From Giesbergeria sp. (lineage in GTDB: Bacteria; Pseudomonadota; Gammaproteobacteria; Burkholderiales; Burkholderiaceae_C), in contig JAKLLE010000019.1 of the NCBI GenBank assembly GCA_023150295.1, forward strand, positions 1-53,494: DNA of 53,494 nucleotides, read 5' to 3'. The notes beneath the pieces were generated by a model. The model saw nothing but the letters and a program-made list of their open reading frames with translations, did no database searches and had not been told where the DNA came from. Positions 18,966 to 27,008 of the stretch are shown here, in pieces. Position 1 is the first letter of the stretch. The number at the start of each line of letters is the position of its first letter. The translations under genes and the position numbers were made by a program.

Positions 18966-19604
18966 ATGCTGCGCTACCTCACCGTTCCCGTCACGCCCTT
19001 CCAGCAAAACTGTTCCATCGTCTGGTGCGATGCCACCGGCCAGGCCGCCGTCATCGACCCGGGCGGCGACCTCGACATGCTGCTGGCAGAAATCCAGCGC
19101 CTGGGGCTCACGCTCAGCCAGATCTGGCTCACACACGCGCACATCGACCATGCCGGGGGCACGGGCGAGCTGGCCGAGCGCTTGCAGTTGCCCATCGTCG
19201 GGCCGCACCCGGGCGACCAGTTCTGGATCGATGGTCTGCCGCAGCAGAGCGCGATGTTCGGCTTTCCGCCCGCGCTGCACTTCACGCCCACGCGCTGGCT
19301 GCACGACGGCGACGAAGTGCAACTGGGCCAGGAGACGCTGCGCGTGCGCCACTGCCCAGGCCACACGCCGGGGCATGTGGTGTTCCACGCACCGCAGATC
19401 GAGCGCTGCTTTGTGGGCGACGTGCTGTTTGCCGGCAGCATCGGCCGCACCGACTTTCCGCAAGGCAACCACCAGCAGCTGATCGACAGCATCACCCAGC
19501 GCCTGTGGCCCATGGGCGACCAGACGGTGTTCATTCCCGGCCACGGGCCAGAGAGCACTTTCGGGCGCGAGCGGCGCAGCAACCCGTTTGTGGGCGGCAC
19601 CTGA
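18966..19604 (+). CDS. Metallo-beta-lactamase-fold hydrolase (YcbL / glyoxalase II-like)
   Basis: This 212-residue cytoplasmic hydrolase binds metal through THAHIDHAGG (HxHxDH, about residue 56), the later histidine in CPGHTPGHVVFH, the bridging aspartate in FVGDVLFAGSIGRTDFP, and the final GHGPESTFGRER. The size and the GSIGRTDFP motif match the YcbL subgroup, for which glyoxalase-II-like thioesterase activity has been reported. It follows rhtA by 41 nt and converges with the M48 protease, with a repeat filling the gap. Confidence 0.88.
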   Translation: MLRYLTVPVTPFQQNCSIVWCDATGQAAVIDPGGDLDMLLAEIQRLGLTLSQIWLTHAHIDHAGGTGELAERLQLPIVGPHPGDQFWIDGLPQQSAMFGFPPALHFTPTRWLHDGDEVQLGQETLRVRHCPGHTPGHVVFHAPQIERCFVGDVLFAGSIGRTDFPQGNHQQLIDSITQRLWPMGDQTVFIPGHGPESTFGRERRSNPFVGGT

Positions 19605-19613
19605 AAACTCAAG

Positions 19614-19669
19614 TCAATTTGGCCTCTAGCGCCCGTGAATAAAGCGCCAGTAGCTATCATTTCAATAGC
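19614..19669 (+). repeat. Dispersed Comamonadaceae-type repeat, copy R2
   Basis: The copy contains TTTGGCCTCTAGCGC, a short variable centre, then AAGCGCCAGTAGCTATCAT and a trailing AATAGC. It occupies nearly all of the 67-nt gap between two convergent genes, ending 2 nt before the M48 stop codon. The facing CTAGCGC and GCGCCAG motifs can form a short hairpin. Confidence 0.7.
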
Positions 19670-19671
19670 AT

Positions 19672-20520
19672 TCAACCATTCGGACGGGCGGCTTCGTACA
19701 GGCCCTGCACCTTGGGCAGGTTTTGCTGCAGTTCGCGGATGCGGTCGGGCCCGCTGGGGTGGGTGGAGAGGAAGGCCAGGCCGTCCTTGCCGCCTGTGGC
19801 CTGGCCCATCTTCTGCCACAGGCTCACGCTGGCGGCGGGCTGGTAGGCCGCGCGAGCGGCCAGCTCCAGGCCCACCAGGTCGGCCTCGCTCTCGTCGCCC
19901 CGGCTGAACTTGAGGGTGAGCAACTGCCCGCCCAGGTTGGCGGCCACCTGCCCCACGTCGCCCAGTCCCAGCAGCTGCGCGCCCAGGCGCAGACCCAGGT
20001 TGGTGGCCTGGGACTTGGCCAGGCGCTCACGGGCGTGTTCGCGCAGCGCGTGGGCCATTTCGTGGCCCATGATCATGGCGGCCTCGTCGTCGGTCAGGCG
20101 CAACTGGTCCAGGATGCCGGTGAAGAACGCTATCTTGCCCCCCGGCATGCAGAACGCGTTGATCTGCTTGCTGGCAATGAGGTTGACCTCCCAGCGCCAG
20201 TGGCGCGCACGGTCGTTCCACGGCGCGGTGAAGGGGATGAGGCGCCGTGCAATGGCGTGCAGGCGCGCAAGCTGCGGATGACCGGACGGCACCAGCGCCC
20301 CCTGCGCCCGGGCCTGGGCCAGCAACTGGCTGTACTGCTGGGTGGCCGAGGATTCCAGCGTTTCGGCAGGCACCAGGCGGCGCATGCCCGAGGCGGAGCC
20401 CACCTCCACCTGCGCCAGCGCGGGCGCAGCAGCCCCAGCGGCGGCAGCCAGCACAAAGGCACGCCGCGCCTGCCAGGGGGACGACGGGGCCACGGAAGGG
20501 GCGGGGCAAAGAAAGCACAT
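19672..20520 (-). CDS. M48-family metalloprotease, exported
   Basis: This 282-residue zinc protease carries HEMAHALREH (HExxH, about residue 141) and a downstream ESEADLVGLELAARA segment giving the third zinc ligand. Both are typical of the periplasmic BepA/LoiP/YcaL-type M48 proteases used in outer-membrane quality control. The N-terminus has ARRAFVLAAAAGAAAPALAQ, a signal peptide with a twin-arginine-like start. The frame is open much further upstream, but ATG 20520 is the one that opens this signal. It is divergent from the AmpG-like gene, 30 nt apart. Confidence 0.88.
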   Translation of the reverse strand: MCFLCPAPSVAPSSPWQARRAFVLAAAAGAAAPALAQVEVGSASGMRRLVPAETLESSATQQYSQLLAQARAQGALVPSGHPQLARLHAIARRLIPFTAPWNDRARHWRWEVNLIASKQINAFCMPGGKIAFFTGILDQLRLTDDEAAMIMGHEMAHALREHARERLAKSQATNLGLRLGAQLLGLGDVGQVAANLGGQLLTLKFSRGDESEADLVGLELAARAAYQPAASVSLWQKMGQATGGKDGLAFLSTHPSGPDRIRELQQNLPKVQGLYEAARPNG

Positions 20521-20550
20521 GCGGGAATAATAGTCAAAACACCGCACCCC

Positions 20551-21918
20551 ATGCCGCCCACCACCACGCCTTCTCCCAACGCAGCGCACCTGTCCTGGCT
20601 CCAGACGCTGCGCGTGTACCTCGAACCCGCCAGCCTGCGCATGCTGACGCTCGGCTTTTCGGCCGGGCTGCCGCTGCTGCTGGTGCTGGGCACGCTGAGC
20701 TTTCGCCTGCGCGAGGCGGGCATAGACCGCAGCACCATCGGGCACCTGAGCTGGGTGGGCCTGGCCTATGGGTTCAAATGGGCCTGGGCGCCGTTGGTGG
20801 ATCGGCTGCCGCTGCCACTGCTCACCCACGCACTGGGGCGGCGGCGCAGCTGGCTGCTGCTGTCGCAGTGCCTGGTGGTGGTGGGGCTGGTGGGCATGGC
20901 GCTGACCGACCCGCGCCAGGCGCTGGGCCCCGTGGTGGCCTGTGCGCTGATGGTGGCCTTCGCGTCGGCCACGCAGGACATTGCGCTGGACGCCTTCCGC
21001 ATCGAATCGGCCGACGCCAGCCACCAGGCCGCCCTGGCTGCCGCCTACCAGACGGGCTACCGGCTGGCGATGATCTGGGCCGGTGCCGGTGTGCTGTGGA
21101 TTGCTGCGCGTGCCGAGGCGCCCGCACTGGCGGGTGCGGCAGCCGCAGCGGCAGGCGCCGCGGCCTACCAGAACAGCGCCTGGCAGACGGCCTACCTGGT
21201 GATGGCGGCCTCCATGGCCGTGGGCATGGTCACGGTGCTGTTCTCGCGCGAGCCCCGGCCTGTGGAGCTGCCCCCGGCACGCAACGCCGCCGAATGGCTG
21301 CGCGGCGCGCTGCTGGAGCCGTTTGCCGACTTTGTGCGCCGTTACCGCTGGCAGGCGGCGCTGATCCTGGCGCTGATCGCCGTGTACCGCATCAGCGATG
21401 TGGTGATGGGCATCATGGCCAACCCCTTCTACGTGGACATGGGCTACACCAAGGACGAGGTGGCCGCCGTGACCAAGGTGTACGGCGTGGTGATGACGCT
21501 GGTCGGCGCCTTTGTGGGCGGCTCGCTCGCCATGCGCTTTGGCGTGATGCGCATCCTGATGCTGGGCGCCCTGCTGAGCGCCTGCACCAACCTGCTGTTT
21601 GCCTGGCTGGCGGGCCATGGGCACGATGTAACGGCGCTCATCGCCGTGGTCTCTGCCGACAACCTGGCCAGCGGCATTGCGTCGGCGGCCTTCATTGCCT
21701 ACCTCTCCAGCCTGACCAACGTCAGCTATTCGGCCACACAATACGCGCTGTTCAGCTCGATGATGCTGCTGCTGCCCAAGTTCGTGGCGGGCTTTTCGGG
21801 CGACTACGTCAACGCCTTTGGCTACGCACAGTTCTTTGCGTCCACCGCATTGCTGGGCCTGCCGGTGCTGGGACTGGTGTGGATAGCATCCAAGGCCAAA
21901 TCGGCCTCCAGCGCCTAA
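20551..21918 (+). CDS. ampG: AmpG-like MFS permease (muropeptide uptake family)
   Basis: This 455-residue polytopic protein of the major facilitator superfamily has about 12 hydrophobic helices. AmpG-type features are LGFSAGLPLLLVLGTLSFRL near the start, GLAYGFKWAWAPLVDRLPLP, a SATQDIALDAFRIE segment and NPFYVDMGYTKDEVA. AmpG imports anhydro-muropeptides for cell-wall recycling, which would suit the neighbouring envelope protease. Its last codons and stop lie inside repeat copy R3, so the C-terminal SASSA comes from the repeat. Confidence 0.82.
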   Translation: MPPTTTPSPNAAHLSWLQTLRVYLEPASLRMLTLGFSAGLPLLLVLGTLSFRLREAGIDRSTIGHLSWVGLAYGFKWAWAPLVDRLPLPLLTHALGRRRSWLLLSQCLVVVGLVGMALTDPRQALGPVVACALMVAFASATQDIALDAFRIESADASHQAALAAAYQTGYRLAMIWAGAGVLWIAARAEAPALAGAAAAAAGAAAYQNSAWQTAYLVMAASMAVGMVTVLFSREPRPVELPPARNAAEWLRGALLEPFADFVRRYRWQAALILALIAVYRISDVVMGIMANPFYVDMGYTKDEVAAVTKVYGVVMTLVGAFVGGSLAMRFGVMRILMLGALLSACTNLLFAWLAGHGHDVTALIAVVSADNLASGIASAAFIAYLSSLTNVSYSATQYALFSSMMLLLPKFVAGFSGDYVNAFGYAQFFASTALLGLPVLGLVWIASKAKSASSA

Positions 21919-21951
21919 TACATAAGCGCAAGCAGCTATAAAATACATAGC
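21898..21951 (+). repeat. Dispersed Comamonadaceae-type repeat, copy R3 (supplies ampG stop)
   Basis: The copy reads AAATCGGCCTCCAGCGCC then TAA (the stop of the AmpG-like gene), a short centre and AAGCGCAAGCAGCTATAAAA with trailing ATAGC. It matches copies R2 and R9 closely. The element begins inside the coding sequence, so the protein's final residues are repeat-encoded. Confidence 0.7.
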
Positions 21952-22072
21952 AAAAATAACCGTGAAGCTGCGCCACGTTTACCTGTGCTTTACGCCCAGG
22001 ACAAGGAGACATGACAGGTAGCAGGCATGATGCCCCCATCCTCCCACCCTGAGCACCCCCTTTGCTGACGCC

Positions 22073-22789
22073 ATGAGCACCTCCTTGCTGATGATCGAAG
22101 ACGACCTGCGCCTGGCCCAGATGGTGGGGGAGTACCTGGGCCAGTCGGGCATGCAGCTCGCGCACTGCCCCGACGCCGCCAGCGGCCTGGCGCGCCTGCA
22201 GGGACAGGACGGCGGCACACTGCCCGAGCTGGTCATCCTCGACCTCATGCTGCCCGACATGGACGGGCTGGAAGTCTGCCGCCGCATCCGCGCGCTGCCC
22301 GGGCCGGTGGCGCAGATGCCGGTGCTGATGCTCACGGCCAAGGGCGACCCCATGGACCGTGTCATCGGCCTGGAGATCGGCGCCGACGACTACCTGCCCA
22401 AGCCCTTCGAGCCGCGCGAGTTGCTGGCACGCATCCGCGCCCTGCTGCGGCGGCGCAACGCAGGCGCGGCGCCCGTCGCCCACGTGCTGCGCTTTGGCAC
22501 GCTGGAGATCGACCGCGATGCGCGCAGTGTCTCGGTGGCGGGCCAGGCGGCCGATCTGACCTCCTACCAGTTCGACCTGCTGGTGGCCCTGGCCGAGCGT
22601 GCCGGCCGCGTGCTCACGCGCGACCAGATCATGGAAGCCGTGCGTGGGCGCGAGCTGGAGGCCTTCGACCGCTCCATCGACGTGCACATGGGCCGCATTC
22701 GCGCCGCCATCGAGCAAGACCCCAAGAACCCGCGCCGCATTCTCACGGTGCGCGGCGTGGGCTATGTGTTTGCCAAGCAGCAGGAGTGA
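22073..22789 (+). CDS. OmpR/PhoB-family response regulator
   Basis: This 238-residue regulator has a receiver domain with acidic pocket EDD (9-11), phosphoacceptor Asp57 in VILDLMLPDMDG, Thr in LMLTAKG and Lys110 in LPKPFEP. It is followed by a winged-helix DNA-binding domain (about 140-235, with LTSYQFDLLVALAE and RTVRGVGYVF-like end ILTVRGVGYVFAK). The histidine kinase follows about 160 nt downstream on the same strand, with a GC-rich hairpin repeat between. The target genes are unknown. Confidence 0.93.
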   Translation: MSTSLLMIEDDLRLAQMVGEYLGQSGMQLAHCPDAASGLARLQGQDGGTLPELVILDLMLPDMDGLEVCRRIRALPGPVAQMPVLMLTAKGDPMDRVIGLEIGADDYLPKPFEPRELLARIRALLRRRNAGAAPVAHVLRFGTLEIDRDARSVSVAGQAADLTSYQFDLLVALAERAGRVLTRDQIMEAVRGRELEAFDRSIDVHMGRIRAAIEQDPKNPRRILTVRGVGYVFAKQQE

Positions 22790-22790
22790 T

Positions 22791-22850
22791 GTGAACACCC
22801 CCCTGCGTCGCTTCGCGCCTTCCCCCCTCTCCTGCGGGAGGGGGGACGAC
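22791..22850. repeat. GC-rich hairpin repeat, copy S1
   Basis: GTGAACACCCCCCTG, then CGCGCCTTCCCCCCTCTC and GGGAGGGGGGACG, is shared with copy S2 at 49881. The stem pairs 22821-22829 with 22838-22846 plus inner pairs. It begins right after the response-regulator stop and lies between it and its kinase, where it could attenuate or stabilise the transcript. Similarity may continue to about 22905 but is weaker there. Confidence 0.6.
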
Positions 22851-22948
22851 GCCAGTGGCCTGGCAAAGCCAGTTCCACGGGGTCTGCTGGCCTGCGCAGC
22901 GCCAGTATCTTGCCCCCGTGACTGGGCACCGCGCACACGGTGATCGAT

Positions 22949-24223
22949 ATGTCGATGCTCCGCTCCATCTCCCGCACCTTTTCGCAGCGCCTGTACCTGC
23001 GCATCTGGCTGGCCGTGGTCGGGGGCGTGGCGGTGCTCACGTTGGTGGTGGGCTGGGCCTGGCGCACGGCGGCAGAGCAGAACGCGCTGCGCATTGCTCC
23101 CCCTGCGCGGGAGGTGGTGCTGCGCGACCTGCAGGGCCGCGTGGTGCTGCAAGGCACGGCCACACGCCAGCCGCAACATCCATCGGAAGGGGTGCTCTAC
23201 CAGTTGCAGACCACCGACGGGCAAACCTTTGAGCTGGAGCTGGAGCCCCGCTTTCAAGGGCGCGAGCGCATGGATCGCCGCGAGCGCCATGAGCGCGCAG
23301 CCGCCCTGCGCGCACCGCCCCCTCCGCAGAGCCTGGCGTTCTGGACGCGGCCACCGTTTGGCTTCCTGTGGATGCTGGTGCTGGTGGGGCTGGCTGTGGC
23401 GTTGGGGGTGTTTCCCATCATCCGTCGCCTGATGTCGCGCCTGGAGGTACTGCAGCGCGGAGTGCAGCGCTTTGGCGAAGGCGATCTGGCAGCCCGCGTG
23501 CCCGTGCAGGGCCACGATGAGGTGGCCGATCTGTCACGCCAGTTCAATGCTGCGGCGGGGCGCATCGAAGCGCTGCTGCGTTCGCACAAGTCGCTGCTGG
23601 CCAACGCATCGCACGAGCTGCGCTCACCGCTGGCACGCATCCGCATGGGCATGGAACTGATGCAGGACGGTGTGCCATCGGCCAGTGCGCGGGCCGAGAT
23701 CCTGCGCAACATCGCCGAGCTCGACCAGCTCGTGGACGAAATCCTGCTGGCCAGCCGCCTGGACGCGCGCGAGGCCGATGTGGGCTCGTTCGAGGTGGTG
23801 GATCTGGTGGGGCTGGCCGCAGAGGAATGCGCACGTACCGGCGCGGAGCTGGATGCAGGCAACCAGCCGCTGGAAGTGCATGCCGTGGCCAAGCTGCTGC
23901 GCCGCGCGCTGCGCAACCTGTTGGAAAACGCCCGCCGCTACAGCGATGGCACCGTGAGCGTCAGCCTGCACCTGCAAGGGGGCATGGCAGAAGTGCGGGT
24001 GTGCGATCAGGGGCCGGGCGTGCCCGCAGAGTTGCGCGAACGCATCTTCGAACCCTTCTACCGCCTGCCCGGCGCCAGCGAGCGCGCCGGTGGCGTGGGC
24101 CTGGGCCTGGCCCTGGTGCGCTCCATCGCAGGGCGCCACCAAGGCACCGTGCACTGCGAGGGCAACCCGCAGGGCCAGGGCGCCTGTTTTGTGCTGCGCC
24201 TGCCCATCACCCCACTTGCCTAG
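22949..24223 (+). CDS. Two-component sensor histidine kinase
   Basis: This inner-membrane kinase of about 424 residues probably phosphorylates the adjacent response regulator. Two transmembrane helices (about 17-38 and 138-157) flank a roughly 95-residue periplasmic sensor rich in Arg. A HAMP segment, the H-box SHELRSPLARIRMG (His222), N-box LLENARRYSDG, and G-boxes VCDQGPGVP and GVGLGLALVRSIAGRH follow. GTG 22940, ATG 22949 and ATG 22955 are all possible starts with weak ribosome sites. Its TAG stop is the first bases of the palindromic element at 24220. Confidence 0.9.
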   Translation: MSMLRSISRTFSQRLYLRIWLAVVGGVAVLTLVVGWAWRTAAEQNALRIAPPAREVVLRDLQGRVVLQGTATRQPQHPSEGVLYQLQTTDGQTFELELEPRFQGRERMDRRERHERAAALRAPPPPQSLAFWTRPPFGFLWMLVLVGLAVALGVFPIIRRLMSRLEVLQRGVQRFGEGDLAARVPVQGHDEVADLSRQFNAAAGRIEALLRSHKSLLANASHELRSPLARIRMGMELMQDGVPSASARAEILRNIAELDQLVDEILLASRLDAREADVGSFEVVDLVGLAAEECARTGAELDAGNQPLEVHAVAKLLRRALRNLLENARRYSDGTVSVSLHLQGGMAEVRVCDQGPGVPAELRERIFEPFYRLPGASERAGGVGLGLALVRSIAGRHQGTVHCEGNPQGQGACFVLRLPITPLA

Positions 24224-24388
24224 GAGCCTGTCGGACTTGGGAATCGTCGGCTGCAAATGGGCCGCAGCGGTCCATTTTTCACCGTCTTTTTGCCCCATAG
24301 CCCCGCTATGGGACTGCAAATCCGGCAAAAACTGTCCTCGCTGGGGCCAATTTTTGCTTTCGACGCCCCAAGTCCGACAGGCTCCTAG
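24220..24388. mobile_element. 169-bp palindromic MITE-like element with 22-bp terminal inverted repeats
   Basis: Bases 24220-24241 are the perfect reverse complement of 24367-24388, and both ends are CTAG. The interior is an imperfect palindrome centred on CCCATAG/CTATGGG (24294-24300 and mirror). If CTAG is a 4-bp target duplication, the element proper is 24224-24384 with 18-bp ends starting GAGCCTGTCGG, as expected for a non-autonomous IS5-like derivative; that assignment is inference. The left TAG stops the histidine kinase and the right TAG stops the convergent O-antigen ligase. It may also act as a two-way terminator. Confidence 0.75.
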
Positions 24389-25671
24389 ACGCTCCCCCCG
24401 TGGCCGCGCTGATGGCCGCGGATGGCCGCCATGAAGAACAGGACCATGAACAGATAGATCATGTTGCCGTTGAAATGCGCGAGGTACACCTGTGTCAATC
24501 CGAAACCCAGGTACGCCAGCGGAAAAAGCATGCCCGCCAAACGCAGGCACAAGGCCTCGGGGTCTATCGTTCCATCGGGGCGCTGCACCCGGGCCTGCGT
24601 GGGCCAGAACAAGGCCAGAGGGACGGCATAGAACAGCAGCAGGCCCACCAGCCCAATCACACCGCGTTTGACAAACATATCAAACCACTCGTTGTGCGCA
24701 TGGCCGTAGTACATGACCGAAGGGGGAGCCTCCCCTTTTTCCACACGCAGACGCTTTTGCTCGGCGTATCCCGCCTCGCCCCAGCCCGTCAGCGGCTTCT
24801 CCAGCCCCATGTCCCAGGCCAGTTTCCAATGGGCCAGCCGGTGGCCCACGGAGTTGTCGGCCTCACCGTTCTTGACAAACCCCGCCACCTCATCACGCGC
24901 CAGGCTCCAGCGCTCCTGCAGGTACGAGGACTGGTGCCACAGCAAGGCCATCACCACGGCCAGCAAGCCAAGTACGGCATAGATGAATCGATGGTTCGCC
25001 ACATAGCGATAAATCAACCACAGCAGTGGAACCATGCACAAGACCAGGGCGACCCAGCCGCCCCGCGTCTGAGAAAGCAAGGAGCCCAGGACGCCCAGGA
25101 AGACGCAGGCCAGCATCAGCGCCGAGCGGCGCCAGCTCCAGCGCTCATGGAAAACCGCCCACTGAACCCAGCAGATGAGCCCAAACAGCCCGGACATGTT
25201 TCCGTACTGAATGACACCACTGCTGCTTTGGTGGGCCGCGTCGTACCAGGCTCTTTCGTACCCCAGCACAAAGATATCGTAGGAGGCCCTCAGCCCACCG
25301 AAGGCGGCACCCACCGCAATGCCCCAAAGCAGCCATCGCCCCTTGGGGGGGTACAAAAAGGCAACAGGAATGCATGCCAGCGCCAGCACATAGCGGAACG
25401 GCTTGTTCAGCGCCGACAGCCCACGGTCAAGGTCGGCGCCAAAAATCCACACGGCACCCATCACCGCAAACACCAAGGCCAGCCAGACGGCCGATCTATC
25501 GCTCAAACGCTCCTTGGCCCATAGGGGAAAGGATGTCATCGCGAAAACAATGAAGACAGCCGCCCCATAGGCGTAGCCCGAGGGCAGCAGCAAGGTCAAG
25601 GCGCCCAGCAAGAATGCCGACACCGAAGCCAGTTGGGAAGTAAGAAGCGTTGTCGCGCGGACTGGAAGCAC
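24385..25671 (-). CDS. O-antigen ligase family (Wzy_C) membrane protein
   Basis: This 428-residue inner-membrane protein has about 11 hydrophobic helices and a large periplasmic loop (about 210-330). Family features are GNMSGLFGL, LLSQTRGGWVAL (the arginine conserved in WaaL/Wzy_C proteins) and the YYGHAHNEWFDMFVKRGVIG motif with its conserved histidine. Such proteins ligate O-antigen to lipid A-core in the periplasm or polymerise surface glycans. The start is a GTG; an internal GTG is possible. The stop lies in the palindromic element. It is the last gene of the minus-strand glycan run. Confidence 0.85.
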   Translation of the reverse strand: MLPVRATTLLTSQLASVSAFLLGALTLLLPSGYAYGAAVFIVFAMTSFPLWAKERLSDRSAVWLALVFAVMGAVWIFGADLDRGLSALNKPFRYVLALACIPVAFLYPPKGRWLLWGIAVGAAFGGLRASYDIFVLGYERAWYDAAHQSSSGVIQYGNMSGLFGLICWVQWAVFHERWSWRRSALMLACVFLGVLGSLLSQTRGGWVALVLCMVPLLWLIYRYVANHRFIYAVLGLLAVVMALLWHQSSYLQERWSLARDEVAGFVKNGEADNSVGHRLAHWKLAWDMGLEKPLTGWGEAGYAEQKRLRVEKGEAPPSVMYYGHAHNEWFDMFVKRGVIGLVGLLLFYAVPLALFWPTQARVQRPDGTIDPEALCLRLAGMLFPLAYLGFGLTQVYLAHFNGNMIYLFMVLFFMAAIRGHQRGHGGSV

Positions 25672-25696
25672 GGATTTTCCCGGCCGATCATCGGTA

Positions 25697-25903
25697 TCAA
25701 TGACCGCCCGTCTTCACTCCCGCCGCAAGCGCGTATTGGGTGCCACAGTAGGGGCAGGCAACCACTTGTCCGGGTTTCGCGCTCAGGTACACCTTTGGAT
25801 GACCACTCCACTGCTTGACGGCCGCCTTGGGGTTGGGGCAAGGGAAATTGCCTTGCCCATCCAGGTCCTCGGCATTCAATTGAATCGCTTTGTTCTCGCT
25901 CAT
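25697..25903 (-). CDS. zf-CHCC (NDUFS6-like) zinc-finger protein
   Basis: This 68-residue protein has FPCPNP, a histidine in GHPKVYL, and CPYCGTQY, the Cys-His-Cys-Cys zinc ligands of the zf-CHCC family, which in mitochondria is part of the complex I accessory subunit. The bacterial role is not established. It sits between the glycosyltransferase and O-antigen ligase genes, 62 nt after the former. Proteins of this size are often placed between ilvE and LPS genes in betaproteobacteria. Confidence 0.88.
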   Translation of the reverse strand: MSENKAIQLNAEDLDGQGNFPCPNPKAAVKQWSGHPKVYLSAKPGQVVACPYCGTQYALAAGVKTGGH

Positions 25904-25965
25904 GATTCACATCACCATTTCACTATGATTTCAAGATTCGGCCCGTATCAAGGCCCGCAGGCACA

Positions 25966-26994
25966 TCACGCACCCGCCTTCACCACCACGGACCGCTCAC
26001 GCTGGTAAAAGGAAAAGATCTCGGCAACGCTCGTTTCCACAGCGTACTTGCGCATGTCCTTTTGCCGGCGGAGCGGCCTTTCCTCAAACGCATCCCGCAA
26101 AGCCTTGGCCAATGCAGCCGGGTTTTCCACGGGCACGATGGTCTCCACCACGTCATCGGCCAGATGCCGGGCGCCCTCGGTCGCGGTCGCAATGATAGGC
26201 AGGCCCGCCGCAGCGGCCTCCAGCATCACCAACCCAAAGGACTCCTCGCGGGCGGAGCTCACAAACACATCAAATGCGGCAAGCCAGTCCTGAGGCTTTT
26301 CAGCAAAACCCACAAACAACACGCCGGGTACCTTGCGCTGTTTCAAGGCTTCGACCTCGGCCCCCTGTCCCACAATCACCAGACAAGCCCCAGGCAACGC
26401 AGCCATCTCGAAGGCATCCAAAAGTACGTCCAGGCCCTTGGTGTGCTCCACGCGCCCCACAGAGCCCAGAACCCAGGCATCCTCCGCAATGCCGTGGCGC
26501 GCCCGCATGAGCGCGCGCGCGCCAGGGCTGGGTGCATACGGCAGCGTCCAGTTGTTGATATGGACCGTATGGGCGCGCAGTTGCGATGGCACTTCCTGCA
26601 GCTGCCAGGGCGCGATGGCGACCAGGGCGTCGAGGTTCTGGTGCTGCTGCGGCTTGTACCGCATGTGCAATGTAGCCACACGCAAAACCGTTCCACGCAG
26701 GTCCTGAAGGCCCCCGAGGGCCTTGCAACCATCGCTTAAATGGGCATGCGCCACATCGGGCCTCAAGCGACGTATCCAACGGCGCGCCTGCCAACGCCCC
26801 AGCCACCGCCCCACCCAGAGGATCTTCACCCGCGGATCGACCTTGTGGGAATAGCCCGTGGGACGATCGCGGTGCGCCGTCCTGCGCAGGATGAGGGTGA
26901 CATCGTGGCTTGCAGACTGTGCATTGGCCAGCTCAATGGCGTAACGCTCGCTCCCGGCAAATCGGTTGGTCAGGATGACGTGGACGATACGCAT
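25966..26994 (-). CDS. GT4-family glycosyltransferase
   Basis: This 342-residue GT-B fold enzyme probably adds a sugar to LPS core or another envelope glycan. The N-terminal domain starts MRIVHVILTNRFAGSERYAI. The C-terminal nucleotide-sugar domain has VLGSVGRVEHTKGLDVLLDA (about 185) and SSAREESFGLVMLEAAAAGLPIIAT (about 248-272), the latter containing the GT4 E(x7)E motif. Donor and acceptor are not predictable. It follows ilvE by 14 nt, so it is likely transcribed with it. Confidence 0.9.
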   Translation of the reverse strand: MRIVHVILTNRFAGSERYAIELANAQSASHDVTLILRRTAHRDRPTGYSHKVDPRVKILWVGRWLGRWQARRWIRRLRPDVAHAHLSDGCKALGGLQDLRGTVLRVATLHMRYKPQQHQNLDALVAIAPWQLQEVPSQLRAHTVHINNWTLPYAPSPGARALMRARHGIAEDAWVLGSVGRVEHTKGLDVLLDAFEMAALPGACLVIVGQGAEVEALKQRKVPGVLFVGFAEKPQDWLAAFDVFVSSAREESFGLVMLEAAAAGLPIIATATEGARHLADDVVETIVPVENPAALAKALRDAFEERPLRRQKDMRKYAVETSVAEIFSFYQRERSVVVKAGA

Positions 26995-27008
26995 ACCCTA
27001 CAACGGCT

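Noticed and set aside
22601-22943. Frames spanning the S1 hairpin repeat between regulator and kinase
   Set aside because: They are read from the response-regulator gene in another frame and from the repeat; no ribosome site or domain.
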